Assembly: GCF_001941865.1 (NCBI RefSeq)
Contig: NZ_CP016162.1
Coordinates: 3,781,501-3,845,500 of the forward strand
Length of the DNA stretch: 64,000 bases
Reading direction: 5' to 3'
Origin: Pseudomonas alcaliphila JAB1
Lineage (GTDB): Bacteria > Pseudomonadota > Gammaproteobacteria > Pseudomonadales > Pseudomonadaceae
Positions 16,682-26,292 of the stretch are shown piece by piece. Below the pieces are notes generated by a model. It had not been told where the DNA came from. It searched no databases and saw nothing but the letters and a program-made list of their open reading frames with translations. The translations under genes were made by a program, and so were the position numbers. Each line of letters begins with the position of its first letter. Position 1 is the stretch's first letter.

Positions 16682-18130
16682 TTAAACGCCAGCAGGATTC
16701 ACGGCAAAACGCGCCTGCAGCGCCTGCGCATAGGTCTGCCACTGCTGCAGAAGTTGCCACTGGTCGGGGCTGCAGTCCGTGCGCAACTGCTCCAACGCCG
16801 TGTGAAATTGCGTCAGGGTATTGGGCGCACCAAACTCTGGATCACTCAAACGCTGCCGACAGAACTCTTCCCAGCGTTGAGATTCAGCGGCTGACAGGCT
16901 GGCAGGGAAATTACGCGCCCGATAACGAAACAATAACTCTGGCAGTCGTGCATCATCGAACGGCCATTTTTTGTCGTTGGCCAATGCGTCGGGTTGAGCA
17001 CCACGCACCTGTTCACACAAACGACGGTCACGATCCCCGATAAACCCATCGTAAAGCTGTTGCTCAGGGTCGTTACTGCCTGCAAAGGCCTCTTCACGGT
17101 AAATGACCGCTAGTTTGTCCTGCCAAAGCGGTTGTTCATTCTTCAGCGCCTCGACATTGCGCTCACAAATCGACCAGTCCAGTTGCAGGCGTTGCCGATC
17201 CGCCTCGCGCAGCACCGAAAGCGGCGCCACTACCGGGCAGCGATTGATATGCAGCAGCTTCAGCGGCACCGGCAACTCGCCCTCGGCAAGGTCCTCGCGG
17301 CGCGTGTAGAGACGACTACGCAGCGTGTCGGCGTCCAGATTCAGCAAGGGCGACGGATCGGCCTGCAGATCACAGACGATCAGCGCATTGCGATTGCGCG
17401 GATGCCAGGCCAGCGGCAGCACGGGTGCCAGATAATGACGTGCAGCAGAGAAACGTCCGGAAATGTGCAACAGCGGCTGCAGCAGGCGAATCTGATCCAG
17501 CACTCGCTGCTTGCTGCGCAGTTGGTAGAGAAAGTCGTAAAGCTTTGGCTGTCGGTCGCGCAGCAGCCGTGCCAGGCCAATGGTGGCGCGCACGTCGGAC
17601 AGCGCATCGTGAGCCTGGCCATGGTCGATACCATTGGCCTGGGTCAGGCGCTCCAGTTTGAGCGACACCCGCCCCTCTTCCTCAGGCCACTCGATGCCCT
17701 CGGGACGCAGCGCATAAGCGGTGCGCACCAGATCGATCAGGTCCCAGCGACTGTTGCCGCCCTGCCACTCACGCGCGTAAGGATCGAAGAAGTTGCGATA
17801 GAGGCTGTAGCGCGTCACCTCATCATCGAAGCGCAAGCTGTTGTAGCCGGCGCCACAGGTGCCGGGCGCCGAGAGCGCGGCATGCACACGGGTCATGAAC
17901 TCGCCCTCGTCGAGCCCCAACTGCTGCAGGCGCTGCGGATCAATGCCGGTCACCAGGCAGGCTGCGGGGTGCGGCAGGATGTCGTCGCTGGGGCGGCAGT
18001 AGATGTTCAGCACCTCGCCGACCTCGTTCAGCGCCTCATCGGTACGGATACCCGCCACCTGCAGCGGACGGTCACACCGCGGATTGATACCGGTGGTTTC
18101 GTAGTCGTACCAGAAGATGCTGGAAGTCAT
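16682..18130 (-). CDS. sbcB: Exodeoxyribonuclease I
   Basis: A 482-residue DEDDh 3'-5' single-strand DNA exonuclease of normal length, acting in recombination and mismatch repair. Exo motif I is FWYDYETTG with Asp9 and Glu11. Motif II lies around GYNSLRFDDEV. Motif III is GQAHDALSDVRAT near residue 185. The C-terminal SH3-like and helical domains follow. It is a single gene with its own promoter region at the right. No anomaly seen. Confidence 0.93.
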   Translation of the reverse strand: MTSSIFWYDYETTGINPRCDRPLQVAGIRTDEALNEVGEVLNIYCRPSDDILPHPAACLVTGIDPQRLQQLGLDEGEFMTRVHAALSAPGTCGAGYNSLRFDDEVTRYSLYRNFFDPYAREWQGGNSRWDLIDLVRTAYALRPEGIEWPEEEGRVSLKLERLTQANGIDHGQAHDALSDVRATIGLARLLRDRQPKLYDFLYQLRSKQRVLDQIRLLQPLLHISGRFSAARHYLAPVLPLAWHPRNRNALIVCDLQADPSPLLNLDADTLRSRLYTRREDLAEGELPVPLKLLHINRCPVVAPLSVLREADRQRLQLDWSICERNVEALKNEQPLWQDKLAVIYREEAFAGSNDPEQQLYDGFIGDRDRRLCEQVRGAQPDALANDKKWPFDDARLPELLFRYRARNFPASLSAAESQRWEEFCRQRLSDPEFGAPNTLTQFHTALEQLRTDCSPDQWQLLQQWQTYAQALQARFAVNPAGV

Positions 18131-18314
18131 TGGCGGCTCCGTACCGGACGTAAAGTTGCCGGCAGTCTATCATTCACCTCCAGGCTCGCCGCCGCCGGCC
18201 AAAGCATGAACCAGCGCACAGCCGTTGCAGCGCCAGGCTCGCTGCACTTGTCGGGCGAGAGCCGTAACCACTAGCATTGCCCAGTCTCCCCACTCTACTT
18301 ACAAGGATGCAACC

Positions 18315-19073
18315 ATGAGTGACGCGATCACCCCCAATCCCTATGCCGCTCCCACCAGCGACCTGCAACAGACGCCGTCTAACCAGGCACCGAGCATCGA
18401 AGAAGCCCTGGCACGCGGCTATGACTTCAGTATCGGCGAACTGCTGAGCGAGTCATGGAGCAAGGTCAAGGGCACCAAAGGCATCATCATCGGTGGCTTT
18501 CTGGTGTTCTACGTGGTGCTGCTGGCCGCCACCTTCATCCTCGGCGGTGTCGTCGGCATCTTCGGCGCCCTGAGCGAAAACCTGTTTCTGGTATTCGTCG
18601 GCGAGATCCTGATTTCGCTGCTGGCCTCGGCCCTGGCCTACCCCTTCATGGCCGGCATCAACATGGTCGGCATTCGCCGTGCAGCCGACCAGCCGCTGAG
18701 CTTCAACGAGATCTTCAGCCACTTCGGGCGCACCGTACCGCTGATCATCACCGCCGTGGTGATGATGCTGCTGATCTACCTCGGCATGATCCTGCTGCTG
18801 ATCCCCGGCATCTACCTGGCCGTGGCCTATCTATTGGCCATTCCGCTGGTGGTCGAGCGTGGTCTGTCGCCCTGGCAGGCACTGGAAGCCTCGCGCAAGG
18901 CCATCACCCAGCACTGGTTCAAGGTCTTCGGCCTGTTCCTGCTGCTCGGCCTGATCGTCATCGTCAGCGCCATCCCACTGGGTATCGGTCTGGTGTGGAG
19001 CATTCCGCTGATGGTCGTGGCCATGGGCGTGCTCTATCGCACCGTCTTTGGCGTGCTGCCTGCAGCCCAATAA
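18315..19073 (+). CDS. Multi-pass membrane protein, DUF975/YciC-like
   Basis: A 252-residue protein with a 55-residue cytoplasmic N-terminus (NPYAAPTSDLQQ) and about six hydrophobic helices. The central block resembles the poorly characterised DUF975/YciC-type membrane proteins, with PFMAGINMVGIRRAADQPLS and RGLSPWQALEASRKAITQHW. AAGGA sits upstream of the ATG at 18315, and the frame's longer form is unsupported. It is followed 103 bp later by the RDD operon and may belong with it. Function unknown. Confidence 0.75.
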   Translation: MSDAITPNPYAAPTSDLQQTPSNQAPSIEEALARGYDFSIGELLSESWSKVKGTKGIIIGGFLVFYVVLLAATFILGGVVGIFGALSENLFLVFVGEILISLLASALAYPFMAGINMVGIRRAADQPLSFNEIFSHFGRTVPLIITAVVMMLLIYLGMILLLIPGIYLAVAYLLAIPLVVERGLSPWQALEASRKAITQHWFKVFGLFLLLGLIVIVSAIPLGIGLVWSIPLMVVAMGVLYRTVFGVLPAAQ

Positions 19074-19176
19074 GGCCAGCCAAATAAGTTGACGTGACCC
19101 GGGCCAGTTCACTGGCCCGGTTGCGTTCGTGGCCCGCTGCTCGCTAGCATCGGGCTTTCCTTGATGCAGTCCGCCG

Positions 19177-19902
19177 ATGTACTCACGCTCAAGCGCAAGC
19201 CTTCCGCTCAACCAGCCGCCCCTGGATACTCGCTACCAGGTCGAAACGCCGGAAGGTATCGATCTGCATCTGCGACCGGCCGGGCTGGTGCCGCGCGCCC
19301 TGGCGTTCGCCATCGACCTGGCCATTCGTGGCCTGATCCTGATGGTGATGTTCATCGTTCTCGGCCTGCTCGGTCAGTTCGGCATGGGCCTGGGCACTAT
19401 CCTGCTGTTTCTCGTGACCTGGTGGTACATGGTGCTGTTCGAGGTGTTCAACCAGGGCCGCTCTCCCGGCAAGCAGATGCTCGGCTTGCGCGTGGTGCAC
19501 GATGACGGTACGCCAATCGGCTGGGCCGCTTCACTGACGCGCAACCTGCTGCGCTTCGTCGATATCCTGCCGTTCGGCTATACCCTGGGCATTATCAGTT
19601 GCCTGAACCACCCGGCGTTCAAGCGCCTCGGCGATATCGCCGCCGGCACCCTGGTGGTCTATCGCGATGCGCCGTTGAGCAAACCGCTGCTCGCCGACGC
19701 CGAACCGCTGCCAGCGCCCTTCCCGCTCAGCCTTGACGAACAACGCGCCATTCTCGGTTTTGCCGAACGTGGCAGCCAGCTGTCTGCCGCCCGCAGAGCG
19801 GAGCTGGCGGCGCTGCTGGCCGAACCGCTACAAGTGCCTGCCGAACAGGCCGAGCCGCGCCTCAACGGCATCGCCCGTGGCCTGCTGGGGAGCGCACCGT
19901 GA
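19177..19902 (+). CDS. RDD-family membrane protein
   Basis: A 241-residue protein with an RDD core (PRALAFAIDLAIRGLIL near residues 43-59, NQGRSPGKQMLGLRVV near 92, and FKRLGDIAAGTLVVYRD near 150-166). It has about four transmembrane helices, then a soluble tail. RDD proteins are of diverse and mostly unknown transport or assembly roles. It begins the overlapping operon and shares a GTGA overlap with the next gene. Confidence 0.85.
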   Translation: MYSRSSASLPLNQPPLDTRYQVETPEGIDLHLRPAGLVPRALAFAIDLAIRGLILMVMFIVLGLLGQFGMGLGTILLFLVTWWYMVLFEVFNQGRSPGKQMLGLRVVHDDGTPIGWAASLTRNLLRFVDILPFGYTLGIISCLNHPAFKRLGDIAAGTLVVYRDAPLSKPLLADAEPLPAPFPLSLDEQRAILGFAERGSQLSAARRAELAALLAEPLQVPAEQAEPRLNGIARGLLGSAP

Positions 19903-20879
19903 AACAGAGCCTGTTCGAAAGTCGCCATCAGCCGGACTGGGATGCGTTCAACAGTCAGCTCGAGGCGCTCGAGCGCGGCAAGGCCGAAGCACAAACCTGT
20001 CAGAGCTTCGCAGCCCGCTATCGACAACTCTGCCAGCATCTGGCTTTGGCCCAGGCGCGCGGCTACAGCAGCCACCTGATCGATCAACTGCAGCAATTGG
20101 CCATGCGCGGCCACCAGCAGTTCTATCGCCATCGCAGCCACCTCGGCGCACAGACGATCCGCTTCCTGTTCGGCGGCTTCCCGCGTCTGGTACGCAGCGA
20201 ATGGCGCAGCGTATGCGTCGCCAGCCTGCTGTTCTTCGGCAGCCTGGCAGTGATGGGACTGCTGACCTATCTCTATCCCGAGCTGATTTTCAGCCTGGTC
20301 AGCCCCGACCAGGTCAGCGAAATGGAGCGCATGTACGATCCCGACGCGCGCCGCCTTGGCCGCTTCAGTGAACGCGGTTCGGGCGACGACTGGGTGATGT
20401 TCGGCTTCTACATCATGAACAACATCGGCATCGCCTTTCAGACCTTCGCCAGCGGTCTGCTGCTCGGTCTCGGCAGCCTGTTCTTCCTGCTGTTCAATGG
20501 CCTGATGATCGGCGCAGTGGCCGGCCACCTGACGCGCATCGGCTATGGCGAGCCGTTCTGGTCCTTCGTCATCGGCCATGGCGCCTTCGAGCTGACCGCC
20601 ATCGCCCTGGCGGGTGCAGCCGGTTTCAAGCTCGGCTGGGCGCTGCTCGCCCCGGGCCGCCTGCCCCGTGGCGAAGCCTTGCGCCTGGCCGCTGGCAAAG
20701 CGATACAGCTGGTGGCCGGGGTGATCCTGTTCCTGCTGCTGGCCGCCTTCATCGAGGCCTTCTGGTCATCCACCACCTTCGCCACCCCCGACATCAAGTA
20801 CGCCGTCGGTGCCGGGCTCTGGGCGCTGGTGCTGGGTTATCTGCTGCTGGCCGGTCGGAGGCAATATGCGCCTGACTGA
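19899..20879 (+). CDS. SpoIIM-like (stage II sporulation protein M/DUF95) membrane protein
   Basis: A 326-residue protein with a soluble helical N-terminus (about residues 1-90) and a multi-helix membrane part typical of the SpoIIM/DUF95 family, including MFGFYIMNNIGIAFQTFASGLLLGLGSLF and the GHGAFELTAIALAGAAGFKLG motif. It starts with GTG inside the RDD stop (GTGA). In non-sporulating bacteria these proteins accompany MoxR/DUF58 operons. The function is unknown. Confidence 0.85.
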   Translation: MKQSLFESRHQPDWDAFNSQLEALERGKAEAQTCQSFAARYRQLCQHLALAQARGYSSHLIDQLQQLAMRGHQQFYRHRSHLGAQTIRFLFGGFPRLVRSEWRSVCVASLLFFGSLAVMGLLTYLYPELIFSLVSPDQVSEMERMYDPDARRLGRFSERGSGDDWVMFGFYIMNNIGIAFQTFASGLLLGLGSLFFLLFNGLMIGAVAGHLTRIGYGEPFWSFVIGHGAFELTAIALAGAAGFKLGWALLAPGRLPRGEALRLAAGKAIQLVAGVILFLLLAAFIEAFWSSTTFATPDIKYAVGAGLWALVLGYLLLAGRRQYAPD

Positions 20880-22452
20880 AGCCAGCGTTGCCATCCGCCC
20901 GCGCAGCGCCTGGGAAGCCATCGACCTCGGCGTGCTGCTGGCCCGTCGTCACGCCGGCCTGCTGATGGCCAGCTGGGCGCTGGTCACGCTGCCGCTGTTC
21001 GCCCTGCTCTGCGCCTTGCTCTGGCAGTATCCGGGCTGGGCCATCTTCGTCTTCTGGTGGCTCAAGCCGGCCTATGAGCGACTGCCGCTCTACATCCTGT
21101 CGCAAGCGCTGTTCGGCAACACACCCTTGCTGAGACAGGCCCTGCGCGCCCTACCGAAATTGCTATGGCCACAATTGCTGGCCAGCCTGACCTGGCGCCG
21201 CCTGAGCCCGACGCGCAGCTTCGATCTGCCTGTACTGCAATTGGAGGGCCTGGCCGGTCAGGCACGCAGCCAGCGCTTGGTGGTGCTCGGCCAACGCGAC
21301 AGCGCCGCTGCCACCTGGCTGACGCTGGTCGGCATGCATCTGGAAATTGCCCTGTGGATGGGCCTGGTCGCCCTGTTCTATCTGATGCTGCCACAGCAGG
21401 TGGAACTGAACTGGACCTGGGAAAGCCTGATCGCCGCCAGCAGCGGCCAGTGGCTGTGGCTGGAACACTTGTCCAACCTGCTTTATGTGCTGCTGCTGAT
21501 CATCTGGGAACCGGTCTATGTCGCCTGCGGCTTCACCCTCTACCTCAACCGCCGCACCGCCCTGGAAGCCTGGGATATCGAACTGACCTTCCGCCGCCTG
21601 CGCCAGCGCCTGACCGGCAGCGCCTACGCCCTATTGCTCGGTTGCGCCCTGCTGCTGACGCAGCTGCCCAGCGAGGCCTGGGCCGACACAGCGCCAGCCG
21701 TCAGCGAGGAAGCCAAGCAGGCTGACCCGCAAGGCCCCGACGCGCCGCGCCTGCTCCTGCAGCCACTGAGCAGCCAGGCCGCGCGTGAAAGCATCGAGGC
21801 CCTGCTCGACGAACCGCCCTTCCAGCACCGCGAAACCGTCACCCGCTGGCGCCTGGGTGAAGAGAAGCCCGCGGAGGAAACCAAACCGGAAGACATCGAA
21901 GCCTTCCTCGACATGCTCAAGAACCTGCTCAAACTCGGCGAATGGTGGAAGAGCCTGGATGTCGTCGCGCAAGTCTTCGAAGCATTGCTGTGGGCGGCGC
22001 TGGCCGCGCTGCTGGCCTTCGTCTTGTGGCGCTACCGCGAGTGGCTGCAGGCCTTTGGCGAACGCATCGGTCTGCCGACGCGGCGCCGGCAGGCCGCACC
22101 ACAGCAGCTGTTCGGGCTCGAACTGGCGCCGGAAACGCTGCCCGACGATGTCGCCAGCGAAGCTGAGCGGCTCTGGGCCGAACAACCGCGCGCTGCACTC
22201 GGTCTGCTCTACCGCGCCCTGCTCAGCCGCCTGCTACACGAACACCGCCTGCCCCTGAAGCAGTCGCACACCGAAGGCGAAGTGCTGCACCTGGTCGCCG
22301 GCCTCGGGCAGCAAAACCTGGAGGACTACAGTCGTAAGCTTACCCTGCATTGGCAGGCGCTGGCCTATGGTCACCGCCTGCCTGCCGAATCGCTGCGTCA
22401 GGGCCTTTGTCAGGGCTGGCGCAGCCTGTTCGGTCAGGAGCGTGCGGCATGA
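20866..22452 (+). CDS. DUF4129-containing membrane protein
   Basis: A 528-residue protein. The N-terminal half has several hydrophobic segments. A soluble central region follows LTQLPSEAWA near residue 270. A further transmembrane helix (VFEALLWAALAALLAFVLWRY) precedes the C-terminal DUF4129, where RAALGLLYRALLSRLLHEH is the conserved block. The ATG at 20866 overlaps the previous gene by 14 bp and has GGAGG 6 bases upstream. DUF4129 is often linked to transglutaminase or MoxR systems. Function unknown. Confidence 0.8.
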   Translation: MRLTEASVAIRPRSAWEAIDLGVLLARRHAGLLMASWALVTLPLFALLCALLWQYPGWAIFVFWWLKPAYERLPLYILSQALFGNTPLLRQALRALPKLLWPQLLASLTWRRLSPTRSFDLPVLQLEGLAGQARSQRLVVLGQRDSAAATWLTLVGMHLEIALWMGLVALFYLMLPQQVELNWTWESLIAASSGQWLWLEHLSNLLYVLLLIIWEPVYVACGFTLYLNRRTALEAWDIELTFRRLRQRLTGSAYALLLGCALLLTQLPSEAWADTAPAVSEEAKQADPQGPDAPRLLLQPLSSQAARESIEALLDEPPFQHRETVTRWRLGEEKPAEETKPEDIEAFLDMLKNLLKLGEWWKSLDVVAQVFEALLWAALAALLAFVLWRYREWLQAFGERIGLPTRRRQAAPQQLFGLELAPETLPDDVASEAERLWAEQPRAALGLLYRALLSRLLHEHRLPLKQSHTEGEVLHLVAGLGQQNLEDYSRKLTLHWQALAYGHRLPAESLRQGLCQGWRSLFGQERAA

Positions 22453-23639
22453 GTCGGCGCGCCGGTTTCATCCTCGCCATCGCCCTGCTGCTGGTACTGG
22501 GGCTGATCGCCAGCTACGTGTTGGGCAAACTCGAACCCTATGAAGACGTGATCGAGCACGGCCCGGCCCCCGAGGTTGCCAGCAGCCCTTACCTGGCAGC
22601 CGAGCACTTCCTGCGCAAACAGGGTATTGCCGCCCGCCGCGCCGAAGGCCTGGATGTGCTCGATGGCCTGCCCAGCGAAGGCCAGACCCTGATGCTGCTG
22701 GCCGACCGCGGCAACATGACGCCACGTCAGGTCGAACGCGTGCTGCAATGGACGGCGGGCGGCGGTCACCTGCTGTTCATCGCCGAACGCCTGTGGGACG
22801 AGGAGGAAGGCAAGAGCGGCGACCTGCTGCTCGATTTGCTCGGCGTCCAGCAATACATGAGTGACGAGTTGGACGACGAAGAAGCCAGTGAGGCAGAAGC
22901 GGAAAACGAGCAGAACGAAGAGCACGAAGCCTACCCGCAACTCACCAAGCTCTACCTGGAGAACGAACAGGCCCCGGCCTACATCGCCTTCGACACCGAT
23001 TTTCACCTGTACGATGCGCAGAACCGCGCGCACGCCTGGGCCAATAGCGACTCTGCCACGCACCTGCTGCAGCTGTATCACGGCGACGGACTGATCACCG
23101 TACTGAGCGACCCGTGGATCTGGCAGAACCGTAATATCAACGAGTACGACCATGCCTGGCTTCTCTGGTACCTGAGCCAGGACAGCGCCGTGACCCTGCT
23201 TTACCACGCCGACAGCGATGGTCTGGCGCGCCTGCTGCTGCGCCATTTCCCGCTGGCCTTGCTGGTGCTGGCCCTGCTGATCATCGCCACCTTGTGGCAC
23301 GTCGGCATGCGTCATGGCCCGCTGCAGGCACCGGCCAGCCGAGCACGGCGCCAGCTCGAGGAACACCTGCGTGGCAGTGCCGACTTCCTGCTCCGCCGCA
23401 GCGGCCAGCACAGCCTGCTCAAAGGTCTGCAACAGGACATCAATCGCCGCGCAAGGCGCCGCCACCCAGGTTTCGAGAAGCTCGCCGTCGCCGAGCAGTG
23501 GCAGGTTCTCGGTCGCCTGACCCGCCTGCCCGCCAAGGACATCAGCCAGGCCATGCGCCCATTGCCGCCGCAGCGCCTATCCGCCAGTGACTTCACCCGC
23601 CAGGTCGCCCACCTGCAAACCCTCAGGAATGCCCTATGA
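22449..23639 (+). CDS. DUF4350-containing protein
   Basis: A 396-residue protein anchored by an N-terminal helix (about residues 7-26). A periplasmic-facing DUF4350 domain (YLAAEHFLRKQGI to HAWLLWYLSQD) follows. A second helix (LLLRHFPLALLVLALLIIAT) and a basic cytoplasmic tail end it. It carries a striking acidic insert near residues 138-162 (DELDDEEASEAEAEN). The ATG overlaps the previous stop as ATGA. It is a typical member of MoxR-DUF58 operons. Confidence 0.82.
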   Translation: MSRRAGFILAIALLLVLGLIASYVLGKLEPYEDVIEHGPAPEVASSPYLAAEHFLRKQGIAARRAEGLDVLDGLPSEGQTLMLLADRGNMTPRQVERVLQWTAGGGHLLFIAERLWDEEEGKSGDLLLDLLGVQQYMSDELDDEEASEAEAENEQNEEHEAYPQLTKLYLENEQAPAYIAFDTDFHLYDAQNRAHAWANSDSATHLLQLYHGDGLITVLSDPWIWQNRNINEYDHAWLLWYLSQDSAVTLLYHADSDGLARLLLRHFPLALLVLALLIIATLWHVGMRHGPLQAPASRARRQLEEHLRGSADFLLRRSGQHSLLKGLQQDINRRARRRHPGFEKLAVAEQWQVLGRLTRLPAKDISQAMRPLPPQRLSASDFTRQVAHLQTLRNAL

Positions 23640-24670
23640 GCGAGATCCCCGAGAACGACAACCTGCAGGTGCAGGAACCCCCAGCCGCCACGCCGAGCAA
23701 CCCGCAAGCGCAGCAGCGCCAGCGTGCCAGCCAGTTGGCCCAGGCCCTGCGCGCCGAGCTGCGCAAGGCCGTGATCGGCCAGAGCGCGGTGATCGACGAC
23801 GTGCTGACCGCACTGATCGCCGGTGGCCATGTGCTGGTCGAAGGTGTGCCAGGGCTGGGCAAGACCCTGCTGGTGCGCGCGCTGGCGCGCTGCTTTGGCG
23901 GCGAGTTCGCACGTATCCAGTTCACCCCGGATCTGATGCCCAGCGATGTCACTGGCCATGCCGTGTACGACATGCAGAGCGAGCAGTTCAAGCTGCGCAA
24001 GGGCCCGGTGTTCACCAACCTGCTGCTGGCCGATGAAATCAACCGCGCACCGGCCAAGACCCAGGCCGCCCTGCTGGAAGTGATGCAGGAGCGCCAGGTG
24101 ACCCTGGAAGGCCGCGCCCTGCCGGTGCAACTGCCGTTCATGGTGCTGGCGACCATGAACCCGATTGAGCAGGAAGGCACCTACCCGCTACCGGAAGCGG
24201 AGCTGGACCGCTTCATGCTCAAGCTGCGCATGGATTATCCGCAGCAGGATGAAGAGCTGAACATGGTGCGCCAGGTGACCCGCTCGGCCAAGGCCGACAT
24301 GCTCGAAGTCAGCCCGCTGCGCACTCTGCTGCAAGCCAAGGACGTGTTGGCCCTGCAGAAGATCGCCAGCGATCTGCCACTGGATGATCAGGTGCTCGAT
24401 TACGCCGTACGCCTGGCCCGCGCCACCCGCAGTTGGCCAGGCCTGGCCATGGGCGCCGGACCGCGTGCCTCGATCGCCCTGGTACGCGGCGCCCGCGCCC
24501 GCGCGCTGCTGCGCGGTGGCGATTTCGTTCTGCCGGATGACATCAAGAGCTGCGCGCTGGCCGTGCTGCGCCACCGCGTGCGTCTGGCGCCGGAGCTGGA
24601 TATAGAAGGCCTGTCGGTGGATCAGGTTCTGCAACAGTTGCTCGATCAGGTACCGGCGCCACGCCTATGA
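23636..24670 (+). CDS. MoxR-family AAA+ ATPase
   Basis: A 344-residue AAA+ chaperone-like ATPase. Walker A is GVPGLGKT at residues 70-77. Walker B is LLLADEINR near 133-141. The sensor-1-like LATMNPIEQEGTYPLPEAELDRF follows, and the C-terminal lid contains GPRASIALVRGARARALL. MoxR ATPases remodel vWA-type partners, here the neighbouring DUF58 protein. It overlaps both neighbours by 4 bp (ATGA). Confidence 0.93.
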   Translation: MSEIPENDNLQVQEPPAATPSNPQAQQRQRASQLAQALRAELRKAVIGQSAVIDDVLTALIAGGHVLVEGVPGLGKTLLVRALARCFGGEFARIQFTPDLMPSDVTGHAVYDMQSEQFKLRKGPVFTNLLLADEINRAPAKTQAALLEVMQERQVTLEGRALPVQLPFMVLATMNPIEQEGTYPLPEAELDRFMLKLRMDYPQQDEELNMVRQVTRSAKADMLEVSPLRTLLQAKDVLALQKIASDLPLDDQVLDYAVRLARATRSWPGLAMGAGPRASIALVRGARARALLRGGDFVLPDDIKSCALAVLRHRVRLAPELDIEGLSVDQVLQQLLDQVPAPRL

Positions 24671-25998
24671 AACCTTCGCGCCTGCTCCTCGGGCTGCTCG
24701 GCGGCCTGTTCGCCGCTGCCGTGCTGCTCGGCGCCCTGCCCCTGCTCGGCATGCGCCTGGCAGACAGTCTGATGCCACTGGCCTGGGGGCTGTTGCTGGC
24801 GTTGGCGCTGATCGCCGCCGTCGATGCCTTGTGGCTGCGCCGCCAGCACTCGCCGCGCCTGGAGCGCGTGCTGCCCGGCAACCTGCCGCTCGGGCGCTGG
24901 AGCGAGGTGCAACTGATCGCTCATCACGACTTCACTCAAACCCAGGAAATCGAAGTCTTCGACCATGTGCCTGAAGGCATGGAATTCGATTTCCTGCCGC
25001 AACGCATCACCCTGCACCCCGGCCAGCAGACACGAGTCAGCTATCGCCTGAAGCCGCTGGTCCGCGGGCATTTCCATTTCGCCCGGTGCGAGCTGAAGCT
25101 GCCCAGCCCGCTGCGCCTGTGGCAGGCCAAACGCCTGCTGCCGCTGGCTGATGAAAGCCGCGTCTATCCGGATTTCGCGCGCCTCTACGGCGCGCAGCTC
25201 AAGGCCGTGGATGACTGGCTGAGCCAGCTGGGCGTACGCCAGCGCCCGCGTCGCGGCCTGGGCCTGGAATTTCACCAGCTACGCGAGTTTCGTGATGGCG
25301 ACACCCTGCGCCAGATCGACTGGAAGGCCACTGCCCGCAAGCGCACCCCCATCGCCCGCGAGTACCAGGACGAACGCGACCAGCAGATCGTCTTCCTGCT
25401 CGACTGCGGCCGCCGTATGCGCAGCCAGGACGATGAGCTGTCGCACTTCGACCATGCTCTCAACGCCTGCCTGCTGCTCAGCTACGTAGCCCTGCGCCAA
25501 GGCGATGCCGTCGGCCTGGCAACCTTCGCCGGCAACCAGTCGCGTTACCTCGCGCCGGTCAAGGGCCCTGCACAATTGAACGTGCTGCTCAACGCCGTTT
25601 ACGACCTCGACACCAGCCAGCAACCGGCCGACTTCAGCGCCGCTGCCGACTTGCTGCTGGCGCGTCAGCGCCGCCGCTCGCTGGTGGTGCTGGTGACCAA
25701 CCTGCGCGACGAGGACGATCAGGATCTGCTCGCTGCCGTGCGTCGCCTCTCGCGCCAGCATCGCGTGCTGATCGCCAGCCTGCGCGAGGAAGCGCTGGAC
25801 CGCCTGCGCCAGACGCCGGTGGAGCAATTCGATCAGGCCCTGGCCTACTGCGGCACGCTGGACTACCTCAACGCCCGCGCCGACCTGCACGAACGCCTGG
25901 CCGCCCACGACGTACCGGTGCTCGACGCCCGCCCTGGCGAACTGGGCCCGGAACTGGTGAGCAGTTATCTAGCCTGGAAAAAAGCCGGCGCGCTTTAA
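24667..25998 (+). CDS. DUF58 (vWA-like) membrane-anchored protein
   Basis: A 443-residue protein with two N-terminal helices (about residues 5-55), an Ig-like region and the DUF58 signature LREFRDGDTLRQIDWKAT near residues 205-222. The vWA-like part follows. Its MIDAS position reads FLLDCGRRM, lacking the canonical DxSxS serines, so metal binding may be lost or altered. It is the presumed partner of the MoxR ATPase. Its TAA stop lies within the left end of an inverted-repeat element. Confidence 0.88.
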   Translation: MKPSRLLLGLLGGLFAAAVLLGALPLLGMRLADSLMPLAWGLLLALALIAAVDALWLRRQHSPRLERVLPGNLPLGRWSEVQLIAHHDFTQTQEIEVFDHVPEGMEFDFLPQRITLHPGQQTRVSYRLKPLVRGHFHFARCELKLPSPLRLWQAKRLLPLADESRVYPDFARLYGAQLKAVDDWLSQLGVRQRPRRGLGLEFHQLREFRDGDTLRQIDWKATARKRTPIAREYQDERDQQIVFLLDCGRRMRSQDDELSHFDHALNACLLLSYVALRQGDAVGLATFAGNQSRYLAPVKGPAQLNVLLNAVYDLDTSQQPADFSAAADLLLARQRRRSLVVLVTNLRDEDDQDLLAAVRRLSRQHRVLIASLREEALDRLRQTPVEQFDQALAYCGTLDYLNARADLHERLAAHDVPVLDARPGELGPELVSSYLAWKKAGAL

Positions 25999-26158
25999 CA
26001 GGCCGTTGAAAAACTACCTGCGTTGGCAATACTGCGTTAAAAACGACCTCGCGTGCGAGCCCAGTCAAAATGCTCATTTACAGCACGTAAACTGCGCTTT
26101 TTCGGTCGTTTTCGCCTTGTCTTGCCTGCCTCGCCTACGTTTTTCAATGGCCTGTTAA
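25995..26158. repeat. MITE-like 164-bp element with 20-bp terminal inverted repeats
   Basis: The ends TTAACAGGCCGTTGAAAAAC (25995-26014) and the complement of 26139-26158 match at 19 of 20 bases. The interior is AT-richer than its flanks and codes for nothing plausible. The left end overlaps the last codons of the DUF58 gene (stop 25996-25998). I recall similar sequence recurring in Pseudomonas genomes, but no second copy lies here. No clear target duplication is visible. Confidence 0.65.
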
Positions 26159-26292
26159 GCTCTGTTGGCGTTTCGGCACGACCGCGTCGAAAGAGGCAAC
26201 TGCTGGCGCCCCTGACTGTCGAACCCAATGCTGCAGAGGCCCTGGCACCGGCTTTCCCACACAGATGTTGCGTGGTTATGGCCGTGGTCGGG

